From: Futiania mangrovi | GTDB lineage: Bacteria > Pseudomonadota > Alphaproteobacteria > Futianiales > Futianiaceae | NCBI RefSeq assembly: GCF_024158125.1 | Contig: NZ_JAMZFT010000002.1 | Location: 310,001-374,000, forward strand | Length of the DNA: 64,000 nt | Reading direction: 5' to 3' | Position numbers and translations under genes: made by a program | The notes under the pieces: model-generated | Told to the model about the DNA's origin: nothing | Seen by the model: only the letters and a program-made list of their open reading frames with translations | Database searches by the model: none | Shown: positions 20,234-28,525 of the stretch, piece after piece | Layout: each line of letters begins with the position of its first letter | How positions within the stretch are numbered: the first letter of the stretch is position 1

Positions 20234-20758
20234 TCAGCCGCCCGGCGCGTCGCCCGCCTTGAACAGGCCCACGCGCAGGTCCTTCGCCGTGTAGATCTCC
20301 TCGCCGTCCACCTCGACTGCCCCGTCGGCCGTGCCGAGGACAAGGCGGCGCATCATCACGCGCTTCACATGCACCTTGTAGGTTACGCGCTTGTGCGTCG
20401 GCAGCACCATGCCCTTGAACTTCAGTTCGCCCAGGCCGAGCGCGCGGCCAAGGCCCGGCGCGCCGAGCCAGCCCAGGTGGAAGCCCAGAAGCTGCCAGAG
20501 AGCATCGAGGCCCAGGCAGCCCGGCATCACCGGGTCTCCCTCGAAATGGCACTCGAAGAACCAGCGGTCCGGCGTGATGTCGTACTCCGCCTCCACATAG
20601 CCCGCGCCGTGGTCGCCGCCCGTCTCCGAAATCCGGGTGATCCGGTCGAACATCAGCATGGGCGGCAGCGGCAGCCGGCAATTGCCCGGTCCGAAGAGCT
20701 CACCGTGCCCGCAGGCGATCAGTTCGTCATAGCCGAAGCTTGCCTTGCGCTCGCTCAT
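20234..20758 (-). CDS. fabA: 3-hydroxydecanoyl-[ACP] dehydratase/isomerase
   Basis: Bifunctional dehydratase and trans-2/cis-3 isomerase at the branch to unsaturated fatty acids. The hot-dog fold active site is His71 in [14 protein letters not shown] and Asp85 in LGLDALWQ. The frame is open far upstream, but the ATG of [10 protein letters not shown] gives 174 aa (172 in E. coli). It has a GGAGAGGGCGG ribosome site directly before it. It is the first gene of fabA-fabB-fabI and is divergent from irr. Confidence 0.96.
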   Translation of the reverse strand: MSERKASFGYDELIACGHGELFGPGNCRLPLPPMLMFDRITRISETGGDHGAGYVEAEYDITPDRWFFECHFEGDPVMPGCLGLDALWQLLGFHLGWLGAPGLGRALGLGELKFKGMVLPTHKRVTYKVHVKRVMMRRLVLGTADGAVEVDGEEIYTAKDLRVGLFKAGDAPGG

Positions 20759-20848
20759 CCCGCCCTCTCCGGACCCCCCTTCCTTGGCTCCACCCTCAGC
20801 AGAAGGCCCGAACGCGCTGAAACGCTTGCGTTTGGCGCCGATCTGCAT

Positions 20849-20876
20849 ATTTGAATCGTTCCAGGACTTCGTGTAA
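20849..20876 (-). promoter_or_regulatory. Promoter candidate for fabA-fabB-fabI
   Basis: On the minus strand TTACAC (20871-20876) is followed after 16 bases by TCAAAT (20849-20854). Each box matches four of six consensus bases. It would give a leader of about 85 bases. It lies in the divergent fabA/irr gap, so Irr could affect it, but I see no clear Irr-type operator. Confidence 0.4.
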
Positions 20877-20997
20877 CGTTCTGGTCCGGGTGACGTAACA
20901 TGCCGGTCGGGAGCCCCACAAGTCAGAAGGTAGGGGGCGACCGGCCTTTGCCGTGGCTGCCGACCTGGCAACGGCGGGCGAGACTGGGAAGACAGGA

Positions 20998-21438
20998 ATG
21001 CAGGTGCGGACGCAAGGACAGCAGGGCAACGCAGCCCGCGACGCGCGGATCGAGGCCGAACTGCGGGATGCAGGTCTGCGCCCGACGCGCCAGCGCATGG
21101 CGCTGGCGGAGCTGCTGCTTGACGGCCCGCACCGTCACGTCACGGCAGAAGCCCTGCATGCCGAGGCGCTGAAAGCCGGCGTCAAGGTGTCGCTGGCAAC
21201 CGTCTACAACACGCTGAACCAGTTCACCGAAGCGGGCCTGCTGCGCCAGGTCGTCGTGGATCCTTCGCGGACCTATTTCGACACGAACGTGTCGGACCAC
21301 CACCACTTCTTCTTCGAATCGGAAGGCACCCTGCAAGATATCGAGGGTGGCACGATCCGCGTCGAGGGGCTTCCGCCGGCGCCGTCCGGCACGGCTCTGG
21401 CGCGCGTCGACGTGGTCGTCCGGGTCCGCAAGGGCTGA
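20998..21438 (+). CDS. irr: Irr-type Fur-family iron response regulator
   Basis: Fur-superfamily repressor that in alphaproteobacteria senses heme/iron state. The winged helix is [14 protein letters not shown] to [19 protein letters not shown]. The HHH heme-binding motif of Irr is present in [13 protein letters not shown], which separates it from Fur and Zur. The Cys-Pro heme regulatory motif known from some rhizobial Irr proteins is absent. ATG 20998 with AGGA directly before it gives 146 aa; a GTG at 20953 is possible. The irr/fabA-fabB-fabI divergence is a conserved alphaproteobacterial arrangement. Confidence 0.9.
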   Translation: MQVRTQGQQGNAARDARIEAELRDAGLRPTRQRMALAELLLDGPHRHVTAEALHAEALKAGVKVSLATVYNTLNQFTEAGLLRQVVVDPSRTYFDTNVSDHHHFFFESEGTLQDIEGGTIRVEGLPPAPSGTALARVDVVVRVRKG

Positions 21439-21474
21439 GGCCGCCGCACGCCTGGCAGGTCGTGCGGTGCGGCC
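21439..21474. terminator. Hairpin between convergent irr and SH3 genes
   Basis: GGCCGC-CGCACG faces CGTGCG-GTGCGGCC around a ten-base loop. It fills almost the whole 43-base gap between two converging genes. T-runs are absent, so it is a weak terminator by sequence but well placed. Confidence 0.45.
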
Positions 21475-21481
21475 GGGCCGT

Positions 21482-22027
21482 CTACTTGAAGGTTTCTTCC
21501 GGGTAGACGCCGTAGATCACCGACTTCGGCAGCCATCCCTCGACATCGCCGATGCGCAGGCGGCACCAGCCCGTGTCGCAGGCTTCCAGCCGCGCGATCA
21601 CGCCGCCTTCCACCCGCGCCACCACTTCGAAGTTCCCATAGGGCGAATCGATCATGTCGTTGACCGCGCCGAGGATCAGCGCCATGCGGTCGCCCTGCAG
21701 CAATTGCTTGTGCACCCAGCCGGTCGCGCCGTCGACGTCGCGGATCTTCCGCCAATGGTCCGACTCCGCGATGATTTCCACCGGGACGCCGGCGCGGACA
21801 AAGACCCAGTCGATCGGGTAGTTCGTTCCAGGGCCGCGCCGGACGTTCACCTCTCCCGACTTGACGGAGACGAAGCGGGGGAGCGGCAGACCCGTGCTCG
21901 CCCCGATCTTCGGGCCATCCGAGGTCGCCGTCTGGGCGCCGATCGGCAGGGCCAGCGCGCCGGTCATGGCGATGGCCAGCGCAGCCGTCATGACCGCCAG
22001 CCTGAGCGTTCGACCCAGCATGCGCAT
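21482..22027 (-). CDS. Exported SH3-domain protein
   Basis: A 181-aa protein with a signal peptide (hydrophobic residues about 10-32, ending PIGAQ). Two bacterial SH3-like segments follow: SVKSGEVNVRRGPGTNYPIDW, and after it a region with RLEACDTGWCRLRIGDVEGWLP. Members of this family are periplasmic and thought to bind cell-wall peptides; the ligand here is unknown. ATG 22027 was chosen because GGAAGGAG lies upstream and it starts the signal peptide; an upstream in-frame ATG would add 26 non-hydrophobic residues. It diverges from the 2-hydroxyacid dehydrogenase gene. Confidence 0.8.
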   Translation of the reverse strand: MRMLGRTLRLAVMTAALAIAMTGALALPIGAQTATSDGPKIGASTGLPLPRFVSVKSGEVNVRRGPGTNYPIDWVFVRAGVPVEIIAESDHWRKIRDVDGATGWVHKQLLQGDRMALILGAVNDMIDSPYGNFEVVARVEGGVIARLEACDTGWCRLRIGDVEGWLPKSVIYGVYPEETFK

Positions 22028-22252
22028 CCTCGCAGGCTCCTTCCCGCCACCTCGCCGCGTCACAGCAATGTCGCGACGGCGCCCCAAAGTCAAATATCCC
22101 CGCAAACGTGCAGCCGCGCCTGCGCCGATGCGGGCGCAACCCGGCTTCCCACGGGCGCCGCCGCTCTGCTAGGAAGGACGATGAAACACGCAGGGGTCCA
22201 GGCGCACGCGCGCGCCGGACCAGCGATGTCGGCCAAGGGAGGACGGGCTGGG

Positions 22253-23236
22253 ATGCCGAAGAAGCCGCTGGTGATCGTGACGCGCAAGCTGCCGGATGCG
22301 ATCGAGACCCGGATGCGGGAGCTGTTCGAGACCGAACTCAACCTCGACGACGCTCCCATGACGCGCGAACAGCTCGGCGAGGCCGTGAAGCGCGCCGATG
22401 TCCTCGTGCCGACCGTCACCGACCGGATCGACAGCGCGGTGCTCGCCCACGCGGGCCCGAACCTGCGGCTGATCGCGAATTTCGGCACGGGCGTCGATCA
22501 CATCGACGTGGCGACCGCCCGCCAGCGTGCCATCACCGTCACCAACACGCCGGGTGTCCTGACCGAGGATACGGCCGACATGACCATGGCCCTCATCCTC
22601 GCCGTGCCGCGCCGCCTGCGCGAGGGCATCGCGATGGTGGAGAAGGGCGAATGGACCGGCTGGTCGCCGACCCACCTGCTCGGCCACCGCATCTGGGGCA
22701 AGCGGCTCGGCATCGTCGGCATGGGCCGGATCGGCACCGCCGTGGCGCGCCGGGCCAAGGCGTTCGGCCTGCAGATCCACTACCACAACCGGCACAGGGT
22801 CGCGGCACAGGTCGAGGAAGAACTGGAAGCGACCTATTGGGAGAGCCTCGACCAGATGCTCGCCCGCATGGACATCATCTCGGTCAACTGCCCGCACACG
22901 CCGGCGACCTTCCACCTGCTGTCGGCGCGCCGGCTGAAGCTGCTGCAGCCGCACGCCTACATCGTCAACACCGCGCGCGGCGAGGTGATCGACGAGAACG
23001 CGCTGACCCGGATGCTGGCGAAGGAGGAGATCGCGGGCGCCGGCCTCGACGTGTTCGAGCACGAACCCGCCGTCAACCCGAAGCTGCTGGCCCTTCCGAA
23101 CGTCGTGCTGCTGCCGCACATGGGCTCGGCCACGATCGAGGGGCGGATGGACATGGGCGAGAAGGTCATCATCAACATCAAGACCTTCGTCGACGGCCAC
23201 ACGCCCCCGGACCGGGTCATTCCGGCAATGCTCTAG
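22253..23236 (+). CDS. D-isomer-specific 2-hydroxyacid dehydrogenase (glyoxylate/hydroxypyruvate reductase type)
   Basis: NAD(P)H-dependent oxidoreductase of the D-2-hydroxyacid family. It has the Rossmann motif GIVGMGRIGTAVARRAKAFG. The catalytic Arg is in NTARGEVIDENAL, Glu in GLDVFEHEP and His in LLPHMGSATIEGR. The N-terminus KPLVIVTRKLPD resembles glyoxylate reductases. ATG 22253 has GGGAGGA upstream and matches family starts. In-frame ATGs at 22181 (with GGAAGGA) and 22226 are alternatives that would add 24 or 9 residues. The exact substrate cannot be fixed from sequence. Confidence 0.9.
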   Translation: MPKKPLVIVTRKLPDAIETRMRELFETELNLDDAPMTREQLGEAVKRADVLVPTVTDRIDSAVLAHAGPNLRLIANFGTGVDHIDVATARQRAITVTNTPGVLTEDTADMTMALILAVPRRLREGIAMVEKGEWTGWSPTHLLGHRIWGKRLGIVGMGRIGTAVARRAKAFGLQIHYHNRHRVAAQVEEELEATYWESLDQMLARMDIISVNCPHTPATFHLLSARRLKLLQPHAYIVNTARGEVIDENALTRMLAKEEIAGAGLDVFEHEPAVNPKLLALPNVVLLPHMGSATIEGRMDMGEKVIINIKTFVDGHTPPDRVIPAML

Positions 23237-23246
23237 AGCCGGCGCG

Positions 23247-24653
23247 ATGCGTGCCTGGCTCTCCGCGACCTGGCAGGCCATCCGGTCCAGCTACTGGTTC
23301 GTGCCGAGCCTGATGTCGCTCGTTGCCGTGGCGCTTGCACTGGCGCTGATTACCGCCGACCGGCGCTTGCCCGGTGTGGCGGCGCATGCCTTCGGCATCT
23401 TCGCGGCCCATGGCCCCGAGGGGGCGCGCGCCCTTCTCACGACCGTCGCAAGCTCGATGATCGGGATCGCGGGCGTGACCTTTTCCATCCTGATTGCCGC
23501 GGTCGCCTTCGCCGCCGGTCAGTTCGGCCCGCGCATCCTGACGACATTCATGCGCGACCGGGCAAACCAGCTCTCGCTCGGAACCTTCATCGCGACCTTC
23601 GTCTACGGGCTCGTGACTCTTGCAGCGGTGCAGGGGGCGGGCGCGGGCGAGACGGCGTTCGTGCCGCGGCTTGCGATCTTGGGAGGGCTCGGCCTCGGTA
23701 TCGGCAGCCTGGCCATGCTCATCCATTTCCTGCACCACGCGCCCCGGTCGATCCACGTTTCGCATGTCGTGGCGGAACTGGGTCTGGATCTCCTGGACGG
23801 GCTCAGGCACCGCTTTCCCGCGCGGATCGGCACAGGCGCGCAGGAAGGGCCGGACGAAAGCGTGATTCCTGGCCGGCTTGCCGAAGATGCCCGCCCTGTC
23901 CGTGCGCTCCAGCCCGGCTATGTCGCGGCGCTGAGCGAACAGGCGCTGATGGAGTGTGCCAACCGGCACGACCTCGTCATCCGCCTTGTCCGCAGGCCGG
24001 GGGACTTCGTGTCACGCGGCCACGCCCTTGCCTATGTCTGGCCCGGCAGGCGGATCGATCCCGAGGCCTCCGGCGGCGACGAGGCCGAATCCATCGTACG
24101 CGCCGTGCGCGAGGCGTTCGCGACTGCGCATACCCGGACGCCGGAGCAGGATTCGGGGCTGCTTGCCGACCAGCTTGTCGAGATCGCGGCGCGGGCGCTT
24201 TCCCCCGGCATCAACGATCCGTTCTCGGCCATGGCCGCCCTCGACTGGCTGTCCGCGGCGCTGACCCACGTGGTGCGGGCGGCGCCCCCTTCTCCATGGC
24301 GGACAGACAGCCGGGGCCAGCTCCGGGTGATTGCGCGGCCCGACACGTTCGAGGGCCTCGCCGACAGCGTCTTCGGCCGCCTGCGCCCCTATTTCGAGCG
24401 CGACCGCAATGCCGCCCTGCACATGATGGCGGTGCTGGCGGACCTGATGATGGCGGCGCCCGACGTCGGCGCCCGCCGGCACCTGCTGCGCCATGGAGAA
24501 GCCCTGCGCGATGGCGCGCGGATCGCCCTCGCCCATCCCGCCGATGTTGCGGAGGTGAACCGTCGCGCCGCGGTCCTGCGCGACCTGCTCGACCCTGCCC
24601 GGAACGGGCAGCGCCTCAGCGACGGACCGCACTGGGCGGGCGGCAGCGCCTGA
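23247..24653 (+). CDS. DUF2254 membrane protein
   Basis: A 468-aa predicted inner-membrane protein. Four hydrophobic segments lie in the first 165 residues (near 18-37, 63-88, 108-128 and 143-165). A large soluble domain follows, with LSPGINDPFSAMAALDWL, the most conserved block of the DUF2254 family. No enzymatic motif is visible. The start is 10 bases after the dehydrogenase stop, so the two are probably cotranscribed. No function is assigned to this family that I can support. Confidence 0.85.
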   Translation: MRAWLSATWQAIRSSYWFVPSLMSLVAVALALALITADRRLPGVAAHAFGIFAAHGPEGARALLTTVASSMIGIAGVTFSILIAAVAFAAGQFGPRILTTFMRDRANQLSLGTFIATFVYGLVTLAAVQGAGAGETAFVPRLAILGGLGLGIGSLAMLIHFLHHAPRSIHVSHVVAELGLDLLDGLRHRFPARIGTGAQEGPDESVIPGRLAEDARPVRALQPGYVAALSEQALMECANRHDLVIRLVRRPGDFVSRGHALAYVWPGRRIDPEASGGDEAESIVRAVREAFATAHTRTPEQDSGLLADQLVEIAARALSPGINDPFSAMAALDWLSAALTHVVRAAPPSPWRTDSRGQLRVIARPDTFEGLADSVFGRLRPYFERDRNAALHMMAVLADLMMAAPDVGARRHLLRHGEALRDGARIALAHPADVAEVNRRAAVLRDLLDPARNGQRLSDGPHWAGGSA

Positions 24654-24662
24654 TCCGGTCCC

Positions 24663-25457
24663 CTATCCGGTCCGCCGCAGCACACCGCCGTCGCCGCAGA
24701 ACCGGCAACCCGGATCGGCGGGCAGGCGCAGGGTGCGGAAATTCGCCGACAGCGCATCATAGAGCAGCAACCGGCCCGCCAACGGCTCGCCCAGATCCAG
24801 CAGAACCTTGATGACCTCCACCGCCTGCAGCGTCCCCATGACGCCCGCGACGGCGCCCAGTACGCCTGCCTCGGCGCAATTGAGCACGGCGCCGGGCGGC
24901 GGCTCGTCCGGCACGAGGCAGCGATAGCAGGGCAGCCGCCCGCCCTCCGGTCCCGCCGCATAGGGCATCCAGACCGACAATTGCCCGTCGAACTGGCCGA
25001 TCGCGGCGGAGACGAGCGGCACGCCCGCCCGCGCGCAGGCATCGGCGACCGCGTGCCGGGTCGCGAAATTGTCCGAGCCGTCGGCAACGAGGTCGTAACC
25101 GGCGATCAGGTCCGGCGCGTTCTCCGCCGTGATGCGGGTCGCGTGCGCGACGACGGCCACGTCCGGGTTGACGCGGGCGAGGCTCGCTGCCGCGCTCTCG
25201 GTCTTGGGATGCCCCACGGCGGCGGTGTCGTGGATCACCTGCCGCTGCAGGTTCGACAGCGCTACCGCGTCGTCGTCGACGATGCCCAGCGTGCCGACCC
25301 CCGCCGCCGCGAGATAGAGCAGCAGCGGCGCACCGAGGCCGCCCGCACCGATCACCAGCACGCGCGAGGCGAGGAGGCGCGCCTGCCCTGCCCCGCCCAC
25401 TTCGCGCAGGATGATATGCCGGGCATATCGGTCGAGCTGGTCGTCTGTCAGATTCAT
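24663..25457 (-). CDS. moeB: MoeB/ThiF-family E1-like adenylyltransferase
   Basis: Activates the C-terminal glycine of a ubiquitin-like sulfur carrier (MoaD or ThiS) by adenylation. The nucleotide motif is VLVIGAGGLGAPLLLYLAAAG, here partly quoted. The DxxxxxNLQRQ block appears as DAVALSNLQRQVIH. A zinc site is formed by CYRC and CRFC, and a cysteine in NCAEAGVLG matches the active-site region. ATG 25457 gives 264 aa; there is no rhodanese tail. MoeB and ThiF cannot be separated confidently without partner genes, which are absent nearby. The gene is convergent with the DUF2254 gene. Confidence 0.88.
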   Translation of the reverse strand: MNLTDDQLDRYARHIILREVGGAGQARLLASRVLVIGAGGLGAPLLLYLAAAGVGTLGIVDDDAVALSNLQRQVIHDTAAVGHPKTESAAASLARVNPDVAVVAHATRITAENAPDLIAGYDLVADGSDNFATRHAVADACARAGVPLVSAAIGQFDGQLSVWMPYAAGPEGGRLPCYRCLVPDEPPPGAVLNCAEAGVLGAVAGVMGTLQAVEVIKVLLDLGEPLAGRLLLYDALSANFRTLRLPADPGCRFCGDGGVLRRTG

Positions 25458-25490
25458 GGGACGCGACGCTAGCGCGGCTTTGCCCAAACG

Positions 25491-25516
25491 GAAAGAGGCG
25501 ACCCCATGGGGCCGCC
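25491..25516 (-). terminator. Terminator of the VWA/PEP-CTERM gene
   Basis: On the minus strand GGCG-CCCC pairs with GGGG-CGCC around the centre, with one mismatch per side, and runs into CTCTTTCC. It lies 30 bases after the stop of the VWA gene. Confidence 0.45.
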
Positions 25517-25545
25517 CCTTCCCTGCCCGTGTGCAATGCGTCCGG

Positions 25546-26376
25546 TCAGACGCGGCGGCGCGCCACCGCGAGACCGACGAGGCCGAGGCCCAGGAGCGCC
25601 AGCACGCCCGGCTCCGACACCTGGGAGCCGCCGCTGCTGCCGCCGCCCGTCTGGCAAGCCGGGTCGCTCGGGTTCACGGTGCAGAAGTCGATGATCTCCT
25701 GCAGCTTGCCCTTGGCGAATGTCTCCACGAACAGCTCCACCTGGGTCTGATCGCTCGATCCGAACTGGTTGAGGTCGAAGATGTTGCCACTGTGGTCCTT
25801 GATCAGGTCTTCATAGGACGCGATCGTCCGGCTGCCAGAGAGCACGCCGTTCAGCAGCGCGTTGAACTGGGTCAGAAGCGCATCGATGCCCGCCTCGTTC
25901 ACCGTGGCGCCACCGATGCTGTATCCTCCGTCGCCGTTCGAAGGTTCGTCCGTCAGGATGATGATGTTCTTCACTGCAGCCGACCGATAGCTCAGCGTGT
26001 CGGTCTGACCGTCGAGCTGATTGAGGGCGAACGCGATTGCCGAGTAGCCCGGCTCCGTCCCGCCATTGGTTCGCAGGCCGTTCGCCGCCGTGGCGAAGTC
26101 CGTCGGATTGGTGAAGTCGGTGATGAGCCGCGGCGCAACGCCTCTGTCGCCGTAACCCACCAGCGCATAGCGCGCATCCACGCCACCGCCCGACAGGATC
26201 GACGCAAACAAGCTCATGTTGTTGCGCAGGTTTGCCTGCACGCTGCCCATGCTTCCAGACTCGTCGACGATGAACACGATGTCCGACGAGATAGAAGCCG
26301 CCTGCGCCGGAGCTGCCGCCGCAATGGCGAACGGCAGTGCCAGCATGATGCGCCGAAGCGCCCCCTTGAACGTCAT
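25546..26376 (-). CDS. Secreted VWA-domain protein with PEP-CTERM-like sorting signal
   Basis: A 276-aa exported protein. The signal peptide spans residues 1-26 (basic start, hydrophobic core, APAQA). A von Willebrand A domain follows with a complete MIDAS DESGS at 38-42 and a later ILTDEPS. The C-terminus has a Gly/Ser linker, then SEPGVLALLGLGLVGLAVAR and a final RRRV, the three-part PEP-CTERM pattern (motif, helix, basic end). Such proteins are processed by an exosortase, which is not in this window. One cysteine pair (FCTVNPSDPACQ) precedes the linker. GGAGG is 7 bases before ATG 26376. Codon use is less GC-rich than neighbours. Confidence 0.85.
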   Translation of the reverse strand: MTFKGALRRIMLALPFAIAAAAPAQAASISSDIVFIVDESGSMGSVQANLRNNMSLFASILSGGGVDARYALVGYGDRGVAPRLITDFTNPTDFATAANGLRTNGGTEPGYSAIAFALNQLDGQTDTLSYRSAAVKNIIILTDEPSNGDGGYSIGGATVNEAGIDALLTQFNALLNGVLSGSRTIASYEDLIKDHSGNIFDLNQFGSSDQTQVELFVETFAKGKLQEIIDFCTVNPSDPACQTGGGSSGGSQVSEPGVLALLGLGLVGLAVARRRV

Positions 26377-26440
26377 TTTATGCCTCCAACATGACGGTCC
26401 GCTCATCCATCGGTTGAGCAATGCCCATGCCAAGGCGCCC

Positions 26441-26488
26441 GTTAAGGGTGATTCTCGAAATATATCAACGTTTATAAAGTGTTAAGGG
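26441..26488 (-). promoter_or_regulatory. Repeated CCCTTAAC motif upstream of the VWA gene
   Basis: The octamer GTTAAGGG (CCCTTAAC on the coding strand) occurs at 26441-26448 and 26481-26488, exactly 40 bases apart, about four helical turns. Between them is an AT-rich stretch with a possible -10 (TATATT on the minus strand, 26459-26464). The arrangement suggests operator half-sites, but the regulator is unknown. Confidence 0.4.
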
Positions 26489-26517
26489 CGCACGTTCACT
26501 GGGAACGCACGCCCTTT
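26484..26517. terminator. Terminator hairpin between cysK and the VWA gene
   Basis: AAGGGCG pairs with CGCCCTT, and inner CGTTC with GAACG, around ACTGG. TTTT follows on the plus side and an A/T-rich stretch on the minus side. It lies about 65 bases past the cysK stop and should isolate the VWA gene from the cysK operon. Confidence 0.5.
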
Positions 26518-26581
26518 TGCCAAAGTCTCTGACAGTCTTGTCAAGAGTCCGTGACAATTACACTCCGTCCGATGGAGAGTC

Positions 26582-27538
26582 TTACAACCCCTCGAACAAT
26601 GCAGTCGACAGGTAACGCTCGGCAAAACTCGGGATGATCACCACGATGGTCTTGCCCGCCATGTCGGGCCGGCTGGCCAGTTCCAGCGCCGCCGCGACGT
26701 TCGCGCCCGAGGAGATGCCGCCGGGGATCGCCTCCGTCCGCGCCAGGCGGCGGGCCGTTTCGAAGGCCGTCTCGTTGCCGATGGTGATGACCTCGTCGAT
26801 CAGGCCGCGGTCGACGTTGCCGGGAATGAAGCCCGCGCCGATGCCCTGGATCTTGTGCGGGCCGGGCTGGCGGCCCGACAGCACGGCGGAATCCTCCGGC
26901 TCGACCGCCACGATGCGGACATCCGGCTTGCGCGCCTTCAGCACGCGGGCGACGCCGGTGATCGTCCCGCCCGTGCCGATCCCCGCGACGACGGCGTCGA
27001 CCTTGCCGGCGGTGTCGTTCCAGATCTCTTCCGCGGTCGTCTTCTCGTGGATGGCCGGGTTTGCCGGATTGTCGAACTGCTGCGGCATGATGGCGCCGGG
27101 GATCTCCTCCAGCAGCGCCTTCGCCCGGTCCACCGCCCCGCGCATTCCCTTGTCGGCGGGGGTCAGCTCCAGCTCCGCGCCCAGCAGCGCCAGCATCTTG
27201 CGCCGCTCCATCGACATGGATTCCGGCATGCACAGAATGAGGCGGTAGCCCCGCGCCGCGCAGACGAAGGCAAGCGCGATGCCCGTGTTGCCCGACGTCG
27301 GCTCGACGATGGTGGCGCCGGGTCCGATCTTGCCCGCGGCCTCCAGCGCCTCGATCATGGCGACGCCGATGCGGTCCTTGACGCTCGCCATCGGGTTGAA
27401 GAATTCCAGCTTCGCCAACACTTCCGCCTTGGCGCCCGCCTCCGCGGTGATCCGGCGCAGGCGGACGAGCGGCGTATTGCCGACGGTTTCGGTGATCGAG
27501 TCGTAAACGCGGCCGCGGCCGGCCTTCTCCGTGGTCAT
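26582..27538 (-). CDS. cysK: Cysteine synthase A
   Basis: PLP enzyme that makes cysteine from O-acetylserine and sulfide. The PLP lysine is Lys54 in [11 protein letters not shown]. The substrate loop [13 protein letters not shown] and phosphate-binding [10 protein letters not shown] are intact. The length, 318 aa, is typical. The ATG of MTTEKAGRG has AAGGAAGGG about 10 bases upstream. The gene is last in a minus-strand run and follows a cysteine-free Rrf2 regulator by 43 bases, a context resembling CymR-CysK control in Firmicutes. Confidence 0.95.
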   Translation of the reverse strand: MTTEKAGRGRVYDSITETVGNTPLVRLRRITAEAGAKAEVLAKLEFFNPMASVKDRIGVAMIEALEAAGKIGPGATIVEPTSGNTGIALAFVCAARGYRLILCMPESMSMERRKMLALLGAELELTPADKGMRGAVDRAKALLEEIPGAIMPQQFDNPANPAIHEKTTAEEIWNDTAGKVDAVVAGIGTGGTITGVARVLKARKPDVRIVAVEPEDSAVLSGRQPGPHKIQGIGAGFIPGNVDRGLIDEVITIGNETAFETARRLARTEAIPGGISSGANVAAALELASRPDMAGKTIVVIIPSFAERYLSTALFEGL

Positions 27539-27581
27539 GACGGCGTTTCCCTTCCTTGCAGCCCCAACGCGGGGCCCTGTC

Positions 27582-28028
27582 TCAGATCGTGAAGTCGCTG
27601 CGGCGCTGGGCGTCGCTCGGCACGCGGGCGGCTTCCGCACGCGCCACCAGGTCCTCGATGGTGATGGCGTCGAGCCGGGCCATCACCTCGGCCTCGACCT
27701 CGTCCACCAGCGGCTCGATCACGGCACGGGCGAGCGCGGACTCCGACCCGCCGCCGCCCTCCTCGACATCGTCCGCCTGGACGACGCGGACCACCTCACC
27801 GACGGTGATGCGCCGGCGCTCGCGCGCGAGCGTATACCCCCCGCGAGGTCCGCGCACACCCTTGAGGATGCCCGCATGGACCAGTTGCTGCATCACCTGC
27901 TCGAGATAGCGCTGCGGGATCCCCTGGCGCCGCGTGATCTCCTTGGATTGCACCGGCTCGGGCCGGGCATTGTAGGCCACGTCGACCACCGCCTCGATGG
28001 CATGGAGCGTCTTGCGCGACAGGCGCAT
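27582..28028 (-). CDS. Rrf2-family regulator without cysteines
   Basis: A 148-aa winged-helix regulator. The N-terminus [20 protein letters not shown], the recognition region [20 protein letters not shown] and the wing [15 protein letters not shown] identify Rrf2. IscR and NsrR bind an Fe-S cluster through three cysteines; this protein has no cysteine at all. It is therefore more like CymR, which senses cysteine supply through CysK. It starts two bases after the dut stop and precedes cysK. The CymR-like role is inferred from context. Confidence 0.85.
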   Translation of the reverse strand: MRLSRKTLHAIEAVVDVAYNARPEPVQSKEITRRQGIPQRYLEQVMQQLVHAGILKGVRGPRGGYTLARERRRITVGEVVRVVQADDVEEGGGGSESALARAVIEPLVDEVEAEVMARLDAITIEDLVARAEAARVPSDAQRRSDFTI

Positions 28029-28030
28029 GC

Positions 28031-28525
28031 CTAGCCCTCCCTCTCTGTTTCGCCCTGCGCCCCGGCACGCTGGCTGACGCCCGTGGAGCCGAACCCCCCC
28101 GCGCCGCGCACCGTTCCGTCCAGCGTCTCCACCTCCGCGAGCACCGCCCGCGTGACCGGCGCCACCACGAGCTGCGCGATCCGGTCGCCGTGCGCGATCG
28201 TCACCGGCCGGTCGCCGAGGTTAACCAGCAGCACCTGCACCTCGCCGCGGTAATCGGCATCGATGGTTCCGGGCGCGTTCAGCACCGTCAGACCTTCCCG
28301 CGCGGCAAGGCCCGAGCGGGGGCGCACCTGGCCCTCGTAGCCGGACGGGATCGCCATCGCCAGACCCGTCGGCACCCGCGCCCGGTCACCCGGCGCGATG
28401 CTCAGCCGTTCGGACCCCAAGGCCGCCATGAGGTCGAGACCCGCAGCGCCATCGGTCGCGTAGGCGGGCAGCGGCAGGTCGGCGCCGTGCGGCAGGCGCT
28501 GGACGGCAACCTCCACGCCCCTCAT
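28031..28525 (-). CDS. dut: dUTP pyrophosphatase
   Basis: Hydrolyses dUTP to dUMP, protecting DNA from uracil and feeding dTMP synthesis. All five trimeric dUTPase motifs are present: [35 protein letters not shown] and the C-terminal GGFGSTG. It is 164 aa. The start overlaps the coaBC stop (ATGA), a pairing conserved in many bacteria. Confidence 0.96.
   Translation of the reverse strand: MRGVEVAVQRLPHGADLPLPAYATDGAAGLDLMAALGSERLSIAPGDRARVPTGLAMAIPSGYEGQVRPRSGLAAREGLTVLNAPGTIDADYRGEVQVLLVNLGDRPVTIAHGDRIAQLVVAPVTRAVLAEVETLDGTVRGAGGFGSTGVSQRAGAQGETEREG

Noticed and set aside
22181-22252. Separate small upstream reading frame before the 2-hydroxyacid dehydrogenase
   Set aside because: The ATG at 22181 has a good ribosome site but is in frame with the dehydrogenase, so it is an alternative start and not a separate gene.
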